Shown in pieces: positions 1 through 5,737 of a stretch of 6,982 nucleotides of DNA. Each line of letters opens with the position of its first letter. Position 1 is the first letter of the stretch. The notes below the pieces were generated by a model, which ran no database searches, had not been told where the DNA came from, and saw nothing but the letters and a program-made list of their open reading frames with translations. This DNA comes from Curvibacter sp. GTDB lineage: Bacteria > Pseudomonadota > Gammaproteobacteria > Burkholderiales > Burkholderiaceae_C. Location: positions 15,293 through 22,274 of the forward strand of contig DNQP01000289.1 in the NCBI GenBank assembly GCA_003500955.1, read 5' to 3'. The translations under genes and the position numbers were made by a program.

Positions 1-248
1 TCGACCTTGCCCTTGAGCTTGATCATCAGCGGGTTGCCCTTGCGGTCCACCGTCTTACCCGCAGGCACCTTGACCCAGCCTTCGCTGATGCAGTACTCCT
101 CCACATCGTGGCGTTCCTTGCCGTTGAAGCGGATGCCCACCGGATGCTCGAAGACCGCCGCCACATAGTGCGGGCTCCTGGGGTCGATGGAGAGGTGGTC
201 AGGGAGTTCGGGGCGCGGCGTCGCCGGGGAGGAGGTGCTGTCGTTCAT
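1..248 (-). CDS. DUF3297 family protein, 3'-truncated by window edge
   Basis: Small soluble protein of unknown function, resembling the DUF3297 family, whose members are about 80-90 residues. Eighty-two codons are visible from the ATG at 248-246, and the stop lies beyond base 1. The family look comes from the N-terminal LPDHLSIDPRSPHY stretch (residues 15-28), then VGIRFNGKERHDVEEYC (37-53), SEGWVKV (55-61) and the basic tail GNPLMIKLKGKV (71-82). No signal peptide or membrane segment is seen, so it is probably cytoplasmic. The first 13 residues are Ser/Pro/Thr-rich and probably disordered. It starts 31 bases after the stop of the upstream yhbW-type gene on the same strand, so co-transcription is likely. 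I see no clear Shine-Dalgarno. The function is not known to me, and homologues are sometimes labelled glutathione peroxidase without support in this sequence. Confidence 0.85.
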   Translation of the reverse strand, partial: MNDSTSSPATPRPELPDHLSIDPRSPHYVAAVFEHPVGIRFNGKERHDVEEYCISEGWVKVPAGKTVDRKGNPLMIKLKGKV

Positions 249-279
249 GGGGCCGTATTGTGTCTCAAGCGTCCGCACC

Positions 280-1296
280 TCAGGCCGGCTGGGGGACGGC
301 CGCCTTGGCCGCCGCCGCGATGTCCAGCGAACGCAGACGCAGGTCCGCGTCGTGGACGTCCGAGACCAGGATGAACTCGTCGGCCTGCGTGGCCTCGGCC
401 AGCTGCTCGAAGCCCGCGCGCACCGTCTGCGGTCCACCGATCACGGCCACGGCCAGGAAGTCGGCGATGGCCGCGCGTTCCTGCACCTGCAGCGTGTCCA
501 TGTAGTGCGCCACCGGGCGCGGCAGCAGGCCGCGCTTGCCCGTGAGGATGCCCAGCACGCGCTGGTAGGTGCTGCTGGCCAGGTACTCGGCCTCTTCGTC
601 GCTGGGCGCGGCGATCACGGGCACGCCGATGGCCACATAGGGCTGGGCCAGCGTGGCCGAAGGCTTGAAGCGCTTGCGGTAGAGCTCCAGCGCCTGCAGC
701 AGGTAGCGCGGCGCGAAGTGCGAGGCAAAGGCATAGGGCAGACCCAGCTCGGCCGCGAGCTGGGCGGAGAACAGGCTCGACCCCAGCAACCAGATCGGCA
801 CATTCGTCCCCGCCCCCGGCGTGGCCACGAGGCGCTGGCCCGGCTGGGCCGGGCCCAGCAGGCGCTGCAGCTCCTGCACATCGCGCGGGAAATCGTCCTC
901 GGTCTCCACGCGGTCGCGGCGCAGTGCGCGCATGGTCAACGGATCGGTGCCGGGCGCACGGCCCAGGCCCAGGTCGATGCGGCCCGGGTAGAGCTCGGCC
1001 AGGGTGCCGAAGGCTTCGGCCACCACCAGCGGCGCGTGGTTGGGCAGCATGACGCCGCCCGAGCCCACGCGGATGCGCTGCGTGCCGCCGGCGATATGGC
1101 CCACGAGCACGGCCGTGGCCGAGCTCGCCACGCCCGACATATTGTGGTGCTCAGCCAGCCAGTAGCGTTGGAAGCCCAAGCCTTCGGCGTGCTGCGCCGT
1201 GCGCAGGGCAATGCGCAGCGCATCGGCCACCGTGCCGCCCTCGCGCACGGCCACGAGGTCCAGCATGGACAGGGCGATATCGTTCAGGGATCTCAT
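280..1296 (-). CDS. yhbW: LLM-class (luciferase-like) flavin-dependent monooxygenase, YhbW type
   Basis: A 338-residue TIM-barrel flavoprotein of the bacterial luciferase superfamily, MsnO8/YhbW subgroup. These presumably use reduced FMN and O2, and the physiological substrate is unknown. Length and layout match E. coli YhbW closely: the LLDL-like start (SMLDLV, residues 10-15), [12 protein letters not shown] (44-55), [14 protein letters not shown] (78-91), [16 protein letters not shown] (103-118), FPRDV (136-140), [20 protein letters not shown] (168-187) and FASHFAP (190-196). I chose the ATG at 1296-1294 because the family homology begins there; the reading frame stays open upstream to about 1413 but that part has no family look. 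It is divergent from the YdcZ-type gene with a 104-base gap and probably heads an operon with the DUF3297 gene. The protein has no signal peptide and should be cytoplasmic. The superfamily call is firm; the YhbW assignment is by similarity. Confidence 0.93.
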   Translation of the reverse strand: MRSLNDIALSMLDLVAVREGGTVADALRIALRTAQHAEGLGFQRYWLAEHHNMSGVASSATAVLVGHIAGGTQRIRVGSGGVMLPNHAPLVVAEAFGTLAELYPGRIDLGLGRAPGTDPLTMRALRRDRVETEDDFPRDVQELQRLLGPAQPGQRLVATPGAGTNVPIWLLGSSLFSAQLAAELGLPYAFASHFAPRYLLQALELYRKRFKPSATLAQPYVAIGVPVIAAPSDEEAEYLASSTYQRVLGILTGKRGLLPRPVAHYMDTLQVQERAAIADFLAVAVIGGPQTVRAGFEQLAEATQADEFILVSDVHDADLRLRSLDIAAAAKAAVPQPA

Positions 1297-1400
1297 GGCA
1301 TGATTTTGGGCCAGCGGCGATGACCTTGTCCGCGCAAGTGCATCCTGGCCACGCCACCATCGGCCCCCGCCCATCTCTTCATCCCTTTGAGCCCCAGTCC

Positions 1401-1850
1401 ATGAACGCCTCAACCTCCCTGATCCTGCTCATCCCCTTCCTCGCCGGCGTCGGCATCCCGGTGCAGGCCGGCATCAACGGTCAGCTCGCGCTGCGCGTGG
1501 ACAGCCCCATCATGGCGGCGCTGCTGTCCTTCGCGGCCGGCACGGTGGCCCTGCTCGCACTGGTGCTGGTGTTGCGCCTGTGGCCCTCGCCCGAGGCCTG
1601 GCGCGGGGTGCAGCCCTGGCACCTGATCGGCGGCCTGCTGGGCGCGGTCTTCATCGCCTCGACAGCCTTCAGCGCCAGCCGCATCGACGCCGTGCTCATG
1701 ACGGCACTGGTGCTGGCTGGCCAGCTCACCACCGCCATGCTGCTGGACCATTTTGGCGCGCTGGGCTTCACCCAGAAGTCCATCTCGCTGGGCCGCGTCG
1801 GCGGCCTGGGTCTGATCTTCGCCGGCATCTGGCTGATCCGGCGCGGCTGA
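1401..1850 (+). CDS. DMT-family transporter, YdcZ (DUF606) type
   Basis: A 149-residue integral membrane protein of the YdcZ/DUF606 branch of the drug/metabolite transporter superfamily. Such half-size proteins carry about four or five helices and probably act as dimers. Hydrophobic segments lie near residues 6-22, 37-60, 74-92, 98-116 and 132-146. The [11 protein letters not shown] motif (20-30), [12 protein letters not shown] (77-88) and the [15 protein letters not shown] run (105-119) are the family signatures I recognise. The ATG at 1401 places the first helix right at the N-terminus and gives normal family length; the frame is open further upstream to about 1320 but that leader is not hydrophobic. 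The Shine-Dalgarno is weak. The gene is divergent from yhbW and converges on the VOC gene, with only 13 bases between the two stops and no intrinsic terminator visible there. The substrate cannot be deduced. Confidence 0.9.
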   Translation: MNASTSLILLIPFLAGVGIPVQAGINGQLALRVDSPIMAALLSFAAGTVALLALVLVLRLWPSPEAWRGVQPWHLIGGLLGAVFIASTAFSASRIDAVLMTALVLAGQLTTAMLLDHFGALGFTQKSISLGRVGGLGLIFAGIWLIRRG

Positions 1851-1863
1851 GTTCCGCCAGCCC

Positions 1864-2244
1864 TCAGGCCTGGGCCGGTCGCCGCTCGACCACGTCGACG
1901 CCGATGCCGTTGGGGTCGCGCACCGCAAAGTGCCGGTCGCCCCAGGGCTCGTCGCGCAGCTCCACCTCGATCGGCGTGCCCAGGCCGCGGATGCGGGCGT
2001 ACTGCGCGTCCACATCGTCCACGTCGACGGTGATCCACATCCCCTGCCCCTGGAAGGCCGGGCGGTAGATCGGGGCCTGGAAGTCCAGCCCGGGCTTCAT
2101 GAAGCCCAGCTCGCTCTCGCCCAGGCACAGCAGCACGAACCAGCCGCCCTCGCCTTCGTACAGCACCTGGCAGCCGAACAGGCGCACATAGAAATCGCGC
2201 GATTCCTGCACCTTCTCCGTCACCACCCCTGACCAGAATTTCAT
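1864..2244 (-). CDS. VOC family protein (glyoxalase/bleomycin-resistance/dioxygenase fold)
   Basis: A 126-residue single-domain vicinal-oxygen-chelate protein. It shows two beta-alpha-beta-beta-beta modules: residues 3-55 (VTEKVQESRDFYVRLFGCQV, then a strand with FVLLCLGESELGFM) and 68-121 (GMWITVDVDDVDAQYARIRGLG, then DEPWGDRHFAVRDPNGIGVDVVE). The WGDRHFAVRDPNG motif (101-113) is the classic C-terminal signature of this fold. Candidate metal ligands are not certain: a His near residue 105 and Glu120 fit the usual C-terminal pattern, but the N-terminal His is absent (FW at 3-4), so it may be a binding or resistance-type member instead of a true glyoxalase. A clear Shine-Dalgarno (AAGGAGAG at 2257-2250) precedes the ATG. 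It lies 46 bases downstream of the AraC-type regulator on the same strand, which probably controls or is co-transcribed with it. Substrate unknown. Confidence 0.9.
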   Translation of the reverse strand: MKFWSGVVTEKVQESRDFYVRLFGCQVLYEGEGGWFVLLCLGESELGFMKPGLDFQAPIYRPAFQGQGMWITVDVDDVDAQYARIRGLGTPIEVELRDEPWGDRHFAVRDPNGIGVDVVERRPAQA

Positions 2245-2249
2245 GGAAG

Positions 2250-2257
2250 CTCTCCTT
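2250..2257 (-). promoter_or_regulatory. Ribosome binding site of the VOC gene
   Basis: Read on the minus strand this is AAGGAGAG, ending five bases before the ATG at 2244-2242. It is the only strong Shine-Dalgarno among the betaproteobacterial genes in the left part of the window, and it fixes the VOC start. Confidence 0.75.
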
Positions 2258-2290
2258 GTTCAAGAAGAGCCCATGGTAGGCAGCACGGTC

Positions 2291-3040
2291 TCAGCGGTCT
2301 TGTAAAAAATCGACAGGCTGGCGCGCGTAGGCCGCCGGCGAGAGGCCAGCAAAGCGGCGGAACTCGTGGCTCATGTGGCTCTGGTCGCTGTAGCCCAGAT
2401 CGGCCGCGAGCTCGGCCAGCGTCAGCGGGGACGCCGTGAGCCGCCGCGCCGCGCGCTGGAAGCGTGCGATGCGCGCATAGAGCTTGGGGCCCACGCCCAC
2501 GTCGAGCTGGAACTGGCGCTCGAACTGGCGCAGGCTCTTGCCGTAGACCCGGGCCGCCTGCGCCACCGGCGTGCCGGTGATGGCGAGGCTGCGGATGGCC
2601 GCGTCGAGCTTCGAGGCAGACGGCGGACAAACCTGCAGGTGCCGTTCCAGAAGCACATCCAGCCGCGCGAACACCGGCCCCGCGGCCAGCTGCCCGGGCA
2701 GGTCCTGCAGATCGAAGGCCAGCAAACCCTGGGCCGACGCATGCGTGTCCGTGAGTTCGGTGGCGGCAGCGCGCAGGAAGTGCCGGCTCTGACCCGGGTG
2801 AAAGCGCACGCCGAGGTAATGCGCACCGGATGCGAGCGTCACCGACTGAGGCGCGGTCGTAGTGCCGTAGACCCAGGCCTGCGCCGAGGCGCCGTCGCCC
2901 GCCAACACCAGGTCCACGGAGCCGTCGGGGAGCACGGCCTGGCTGTCCTCGCGGTTGTGGCGGCTCAGCCAGTAGTGGCTGACATAGGGACGCAAGCGCG
3001 GGGCCGGCAGGGCGACAAGCAACGGATCGGAAGAGGCCAT
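2291..3040 (-). CDS. AraC/XylS-family transcriptional regulator
   Basis: A 249-residue cytoplasmic DNA-binding regulator. The N-terminal part (about 1-140) is the sensor domain common in regulators with a LRPYVSHYWLSR-type opening (residues 16-27), followed by VLPDGSVDLVL (36-46) and YLGVRFHPG (75-83), a DUF6597-like pattern. The C-terminal AraC domain has two helix-turn-helix units: about 158-178 (VAQAARVYGKSLRQFERQF) and about 208-238 (LAELAADLGYSDQSHMSHEF, then the typical RRFAGLSPAAYAR end). The start ATG at 3040-3038 gives normal family length. It sits between the lytic transglycosylase gene (24-base gap upstream) and the VOC gene (46-base gap downstream), all on the minus strand. The regulator-VOC pair is a recurring arrangement, and the likely target is its own operon. 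The inducer is unknown. A run of six A's on the plus strand lies near its 3' end, within the coding sequence. Confidence 0.92.
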   Translation of the reverse strand: MASSDPLLVALPAPRLRPYVSHYWLSRHNREDSQAVLPDGSVDLVLAGDGASAQAWVYGTTTAPQSVTLASGAHYLGVRFHPGQSRHFLRAAATELTDTHASAQGLLAFDLQDLPGQLAAGPVFARLDVLLERHLQVCPPSASKLDAAIRSLAITGTPVAQAARVYGKSLRQFERQFQLDVGVGPKLYARIARFQRAARRLTASPLTLAELAADLGYSDQSHMSHEFRRFAGLSPAAYARQPVDFLQDR

Positions 3041-3064
3041 GGCCTGCGCAAGCCGCCAGCAGCC

Positions 3065-3748
3065 TCAGCCCTGGGGTGACTTGTAGCGCTGGTGCAGGAT
3101 GCGCACGCGCTGCACATAAACCTGCGTCTCGGCGTAGGGCGGCACGCCCGCGTACTTCTGTACCGCATGCGGCCCGGCGTTGTAGGCCGCGGTGGCCAGG
3201 GTGATGTCGCTCTTGAAGCGCACCAGCATCTGCGCCAGGTAGCGCGCGCCGCCGTGGATGTTCTCGCGCGGATGGCGCGGGTTGGCCACGCCGAGCTCAC
3301 GGGCCGTGGCCGGCATCAGCTGCATGAGTCCGATGGCGCCCTTGGGCGAGCGGGCGTTGACGTTGAAGCCCGACTCGGCATGGATCACGGCCCGCACCAG
3401 CGCCGGGTCCACGTTGTACAGGCGCGCGGCCTGCTCGATCTCGCTGGCGTAGGCGTCCCAGTACAGGCGCGTCACCTTCCAGTTGACCGTGGACTTGGGG
3501 TTGCAGGCATAGCAGCCGTAGTGCAGCACCACGTAGCGCTCGTGCGCCGGCGGCCGGTCCGAGAAAGACGTGGTGCCGTCGCTCGAGAGATAACGGTAGA
3601 CCTTGGGGCTGGGCTTGGGCAGGTCCTGGGCTGGCGTGCCGGGCGTGGCCTCCTGCGCCTGGACCGAGCCCAGCAGCAGGCCCAGGCCGGCCAAGGCGGC
3701 GCCGGCGAGACGCGCCAGGTGCTTGCGAAATAGGGAACGGGCCGCCAT
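3065..3748 (-). CDS. Secreted lytic transglycosylase (SLT domain) with N-terminal DUF4124-like segment
   Basis: A 227-residue periplasmic murein-cleaving enzyme that makes 1,6-anhydro-muropeptides. Residues 1-31 form a signal peptide (basic MAARSLFRKH, hydrophobic core 13-27, likely cleavage after VQA at 31). Residues 49-67 (VYRYLSSDGTTSFSDRPP) resemble the start of a DUF4124 domain. The SLT family 1 catalytic domain spans about 96-222: catalytic Glu125 in HAESGFN (123-129), GLMQLMP (140-146) and AYNAGP (188-193), which are the standard motifs. I chose the ATG at 3748-3746 because it puts the signal peptide at the N-terminus; a TTG at 3793-3791 would add 15 residues. Two Cys (79, 82) in the CYAC segment could form a disulfide. 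It is divergent from fabG and may be read through into the AraC gene 24 bases downstream. Confidence 0.93.
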   Translation of the reverse strand: MAARSLFRKHLARLAGAALAGLGLLLGSVQAQEATPGTPAQDLPKPSPKVYRYLSSDGTTSFSDRPPAHERYVVLHYGCYACNPKSTVNWKVTRLYWDAYASEIEQAARLYNVDPALVRAVIHAESGFNVNARSPKGAIGLMQLMPATARELGVANPRHPRENIHGGARYLAQMLVRFKSDITLATAAYNAGPHAVQKYAGVPPYAETQVYVQRVRILHQRYKSPQG

Positions 3749-3947
3749 GGATGTCGGGATGAGAACAGCTGCTGCGCCCGATTTTCCCGCCAAATCGCGC
3801 GCCTGACCAGCCGTACAGCGGCCGGAACCGGCCTCTTATCCGGGCTTGCGGGCCGCTGCCGGGCCCGGGGGCCATGCTCCCCCGCGCCGCGGGGCGGTCG
3901 CGTCGTGGGATCATCGGCATCCTTTGCCCTGCTTTCCCCCGATCGTC

Positions 3948-5270
3948 ATGACCGACCGCCTGCTCCAACTCGCCAACACCCCATGGTCCGCGCCGCTGGT
4001 ACGCCTGCTCGGCCTGCCCCAGCCCAAGCCGCTGCCGCGCAAGAGCAGCGCCACCACCCGGCAGGAACTGGCGGGCCGCCGCGTGCTGCTGAGTGCTCTG
4101 GACGACGCACCCGTGCCGGAGTTGCGCGCCTGGCTGCAGGCCCAGGGCGCCGTGCTCGACGCGGCCGATGCGCTGGACCTGGTCCTGCTCGATCTGCGTG
4201 GCCTCGACCACCCGGCCCAGCTGGGTCAGCTGCGCGTCCGTCTGCAGCCAGCCATGTCACGCCTGGCCCTCGGCGCCCGCGTGCTGGTGCTCGCGCCAGT
4301 GCAGGCCGGCAGCGCACCGGCCGCAGCGGCCGTGGCCGCGGTGGAAGGTTTCGTGCGTTCACTCGCCCAGGAAATCGGGCGCCGCGGCGCCACCGCCAAC
4401 TTGCTGCTCGTGCCTACAGGTCTGGAAACTTCCGCCCTCGCGCCGCTGCTGGATTTCTTCGGCAGCGCCCGCTCGGCCTATGTCTCGGGCCAGGTGCTGC
4501 GCCTGCAAACAGCCACCTCTGCAGCCCCGACCTTTCCCTTGCTGCAAGGCCGCACGGCCCTGGTCACAGGTGCGGCAGGCGGCATCGGCGCGGCGACGGC
4601 ACGGCGTCTGGCCGCCGACGGTGCGCACGTGATCTGCGTCGACGTGCAGGCGGCCGACGTGCCCCTGCAGCGTGTGGCCAACGAGATCAATGGCCAGGCC
4701 CTGGCGCTGGACATCACGGCGCCTGAGGCGCCCGCGCGCTTCGTCGCCGCCGCCCAGGCCCGCGGCGGCCTGGACGTGCTGGTCAACAACGCCGGCATCA
4801 CGCGCGACCGCACCCTGGGCCGCATGACGGAGGCCGAGTGGGACAGCGTGCTGGCCGTGAACCTGCAATCCATCCTCGCCATCGACGCCGCGCTGGATGC
4901 TGCAAGCGCGCTGCGCCCCGGCGTCCGCGAAGTCTGCCTGGCCTCGATCAGCGGCATAGCGGGCAATGCCGGCCAGACCAACTACGCCGCCAGCAAGGCC
5001 GGCCTGATCGGCTATGTGCGCGCGCGCTCAGCGGAGTTGCAGGCATCGGGCGGCATGGTCAATGCCGTGGCCCCAGGTTTCATCGAAACCGCGATGACGC
5101 AGAAGATGCCCCTGATGGTGCGCGAAGCCGGTCGCCGTCTGAACGCGCTGAAACAAGGCGGCCTTCCCGAAGACGTGGCCGAGGCCATCGCCTTCCTCGC
5201 GCGGCCCGACGCCGCGGCGGTCAACGGGCAGGTGTTGCGGGTTTGCGGGCAGTCGCTGCTCGGGGCTTGA
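3948..5270 (+). CDS. fabG: Two-domain 3-oxoacyl-ACP reductase (high-molecular-weight FabG, FabG4 type)
   Basis: A 440-residue short-chain dehydrogenase/reductase that would reduce 3-oxoacyl thioesters to 3-hydroxyacyl forms with NAD(P)H. It is almost twice the length of ordinary FabG (about 245). Residues 1-195 form a degenerate Rossmann/flavodoxin-like domain without a cofactor motif. The catalytic SDR domain spans about 199-440: TGAAGGIG (207-214), Asp232 after the second strand (ICVDVQ), which would favour NADH, NNAG (280-283), and a catalytic triad Ser333, Tyr346, Lys350 with the usual 13- and 4-residue spacings. PGFIETAMT (376-384) and the NGQVLRVCGQ end (426-435) are also typical. The ATG at 3948 gives the family N-terminus (MTDRLLQLANTPW); the frame is open from about 3846 but that extension looks like low-complexity leader. 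No good Shine-Dalgarno. Its usual partners (thiolase, MaoC hydratase) are not in this window. Confidence 0.93.
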   Translation: MTDRLLQLANTPWSAPLVRLLGLPQPKPLPRKSSATTRQELAGRRVLLSALDDAPVPELRAWLQAQGAVLDAADALDLVLLDLRGLDHPAQLGQLRVRLQPAMSRLALGARVLVLAPVQAGSAPAAAAVAAVEGFVRSLAQEIGRRGATANLLLVPTGLETSALAPLLDFFGSARSAYVSGQVLRLQTATSAAPTFPLLQGRTALVTGAAGGIGAATARRLAADGAHVICVDVQAADVPLQRVANEINGQALALDITAPEAPARFVAAAQARGGLDVLVNNAGITRDRTLGRMTEAEWDSVLAVNLQSILAIDAALDAASALRPGVREVCLASISGIAGNAGQTNYAASKAGLIGYVRARSAELQASGGMVNAVAPGFIETAMTQKMPLMVREAGRRLNALKQGGLPEDVAEAIAFLARPDAAAVNGQVLRVCGQSLLGA

Positions 5271-5290
5271 GTTAGCCTAAATACGAAGCC

Positions 5291-5401
5291 ATGGACGAAA
5301 TCGACGAAATCAGAGACAACTGCGATGGCGACATTACGATCCACACAAAGAATCCACAGATTCCTATTCTAGGTTTGCCAATACCGGCGGGAACCCTATG
5401 A
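5291..5401 (+). CDS. Hypothetical 36-residue small ORF
   Basis: An ATG at 5291 opens 36 codons ending in TGA at 5399-5401. The product is acidic at the start (MDEIDEIRDNCDGD) and hydrophobic/proline-rich at the end (PQIPILGLPIPAGTL). The codons are much more A/T-ending (AAA, ATT, CCA, GGA) than those of fabG, 20 bases upstream. Upstream there is only a weak GAAG-like Shine-Dalgarno. I recognise no family. It may be a genuine small protein, the tail of a degraded gene, or chance; chance cannot be excluded at this length. Confidence 0.25.
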   Translation: MDEIDEIRDNCDGDITIHTKNPQIPILGLPIPAGTL

Positions 5402-5421
5402 ATACTTGATTCCTTGATCAT

Positions 5422-5473
5422 TTGTCCACGCATTTACACCTATTGTCCACAGCTATCCACAAGCTTGTCCACA
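5422..5473 (+). promoter_or_regulatory. Cluster of DnaA-box-like nonamers
   Basis: Four same-orientation nonamers close to the DnaA box TTATCCACA: TTGTCCACG (5422-5430), TTGTCCACA (5443-5451), CTATCCACA (5453-5461) and TTGTCCACA (5465-5473), matching at 7, 8, 8 and 8 of 9 bases. Their starts are 21, 10 and 12 bases apart, near whole helical turns. Two weaker 7/9 matches lie upstream (CGATCCACA at 5337-5345, GAATCCACA at 5350-5358). The cluster ends 9 bases before the candidate promoter. It could be a DnaA-bound control site, part of a replication origin, or binding repeats for another protein. No dnaA or rep gene is in the window, so an origin is not supported by context. Confidence 0.5.
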
Positions 5474-5482
5474 GCAATTCAT

Positions 5483-5510
5483 TTGCGTCGAATTTAGACC
5501 TACCTACAAT
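5483..5510 (+). promoter_or_regulatory. Candidate sigma-70 promoter for a short transcript
   Basis: TTGCGT at 5483-5488 and TACAAT at 5505-5510 are separated by 16 bases. The -10 hexamer matches five of six consensus positions and the -35 four of six. Transcription would begin near 5517 and run into the terminator at 5671-5700. The upstream DnaA-box-like cluster ends 9 bases before the -35. This is a sequence match only. Confidence 0.45.
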
Positions 5511-5532
5511 CAAAACGCCTGATCAAAAAGGC

Positions 5533-5567
5533 GAAAGCCCCAACCGCTTGCAACGATTGAGGCTTTC
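5533..5567 (-). terminator. Probable minus-strand intrinsic terminator (downstream of polA)
   Basis: Arms GAAAGCC (5533-5539) and GGCTTTC (5561-5567) extend inward through CAA/TTG and CG/CG around a 7-base loop. On the plus strand two positions mismatch (C opposite A). Read on the minus strand those same positions become G-U pairs, giving a continuous 14-bp RNA stem, followed by GCC and TTTTT. The functional direction is therefore probably minus, fitting the end of the polA transcript. A second small hairpin (CGCCT 5516-5520 with AGGCG 5529-5533) encloses the T-run and is itself followed by TTTT. Confidence 0.6.
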
Positions 5568-5598
5568 TGATGCAACCAAGCCGTAACGGGCGTCTTTG

Positions 5599-5607
5599 AA
5601 AGGAGGT
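5599..5607 (+). promoter_or_regulatory. Perfect Shine-Dalgarno AAAGGAGGT
   Basis: All nine bases are complementary to the 3' end of 16S rRNA (ACCTCCTTT). It ends four bases before the GTG at 5612. No other site in the window is as strong. It marks the 10-codon ORF as possibly translated; alternatively the minus strand would carry a copy of the anti-Shine-Dalgarno. Confidence 0.6.
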
Positions 5608-5611
5608 CTGC

Positions 5612-5644
5612 GTGTTTAGCAAACCGCACAAGTCAATAACGTAA
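5612..5644 (+). CDS. Possible 10-residue leader peptide
   Basis: GTG start, then codons for FSKPHKSIT and a TAA stop, giving a basic 10-residue peptide. It follows the strongest ribosome binding site in the window at normal spacing and is followed 26 bases later by the intrinsic terminator. The start codon lies in a small stem-loop. There is no run of a single regulatory amino acid that would indicate classic amino-acid attenuation. I recognise no family. It could be a leader whose translation affects terminator formation, or a free micro-peptide. Confidence 0.4.
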   Translation: MFSKPHKSIT

Positions 5645-5670
5645 CTCGGTAGCGATGTAAATCCTACCAG

Positions 5671-5700
5671 AAGGGCTAGACGGAGTGTCTAGCCCTTTTT
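5671..5700 (+). terminator. Strong Rho-independent terminator
   Basis: A perfect 11-bp stem (AAGGGCTAGAC at 5671-5681 with GTCTAGCCCTT at 5687-5697) closes a GGAGT loop and runs into TTTTT, then CTTT. On the minus strand the stem is followed by CTGGTAGG, without a T-run, so it acts mainly for plus-strand transcription. It would end the short transcript proposed from about 5517. Confidence 0.85.
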
Positions 5701-5717
5701 CTTTGCGTCGCTTTCTG

Positions 5718-5737
5718 CTCGGTCTTTAGAGACCGAG
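5718..5737. repeat. 8-bp inverted repeat next to the polA stop
   Basis: CTCGGTCT (5718-5725) and AGACCGAG (5730-5737) form a perfect stem with a 4-base loop, beginning 23 bases after the polA stop codon. Neither side has a good T-run, so it is not a convincing intrinsic terminator; it could stabilise the 3' end of the polA mRNA. Confidence 0.5.

Larger units (their letters stand above)
5517..5700 (+). ncRNA. Candidate small RNA / tiny-peptide mRNA of about 185 nt
   Basis: The unit is bounded on the left by the promoter-like hexamers and on the right by a strong intrinsic terminator, with no ordinary gene between them. Inside are a 10-codon ORF with a perfect ribosome binding site (5612-5644), a short stem-loop over its start (GCG/CGC and GTTT/AAAC around AGC, 5610-5626) and another stem (GGTAG 5648-5652 with CTACC 5664-5668). 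It could be a dual-function small RNA, a leader-type attenuator whose downstream gene is absent, or a remnant. It does not match tmRNA, RNase P RNA or SRP RNA, and I do not recognise it as 6S RNA. Orientation is inferred from the terminator and promoter; a minus-strand transcript is also possible. Confidence 0.4.

Noticed and set aside
187..1323. Long plus-strand open frame of 378 codons opposite yhbW
   Set aside because: Its product is low-complexity (Arg, Gly, His, Gln-rich) and antisense to a clear YhbW-family gene; open antisense frames are expected in GC-rich DNA.
2366..3079. Plus-strand open frame opposite the AraC gene, and similar ones opposite the transglycosylase (3092-3733) and VOC gene (1930-2232)
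   Set aside because: Compositional shadows of the minus-strand genes, which have full family motifs.
3749..3793. TTG-initiated 15-residue extension of the lytic transglycosylase
   Set aside because: It would bury the signal peptide; the ATG at 3748 gives a standard secretion signal.
3820..3833. Near-palindrome GGCCGGAACCGGCC in the transglycosylase-fabG divergent region
   Set aside because: Short and made of GC-rich bases in GC-rich DNA; no T-run and no matched promoter, so neither operator nor terminator can be supported.
3846..3947. 34-codon upstream extension of fabG
   Set aside because: Gly/Pro/Arg-rich with no family similarity; the ATG at 3948 opens the typical MTDRLLQLANTPW start.
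3297..4211. Minus-strand open frame of 304 codons crossing the transglycosylase and fabG
   Set aside because: Overlaps two well-supported genes in other frames and has low-complexity Gly/Arg/Gln-rich content without recognisable motifs.
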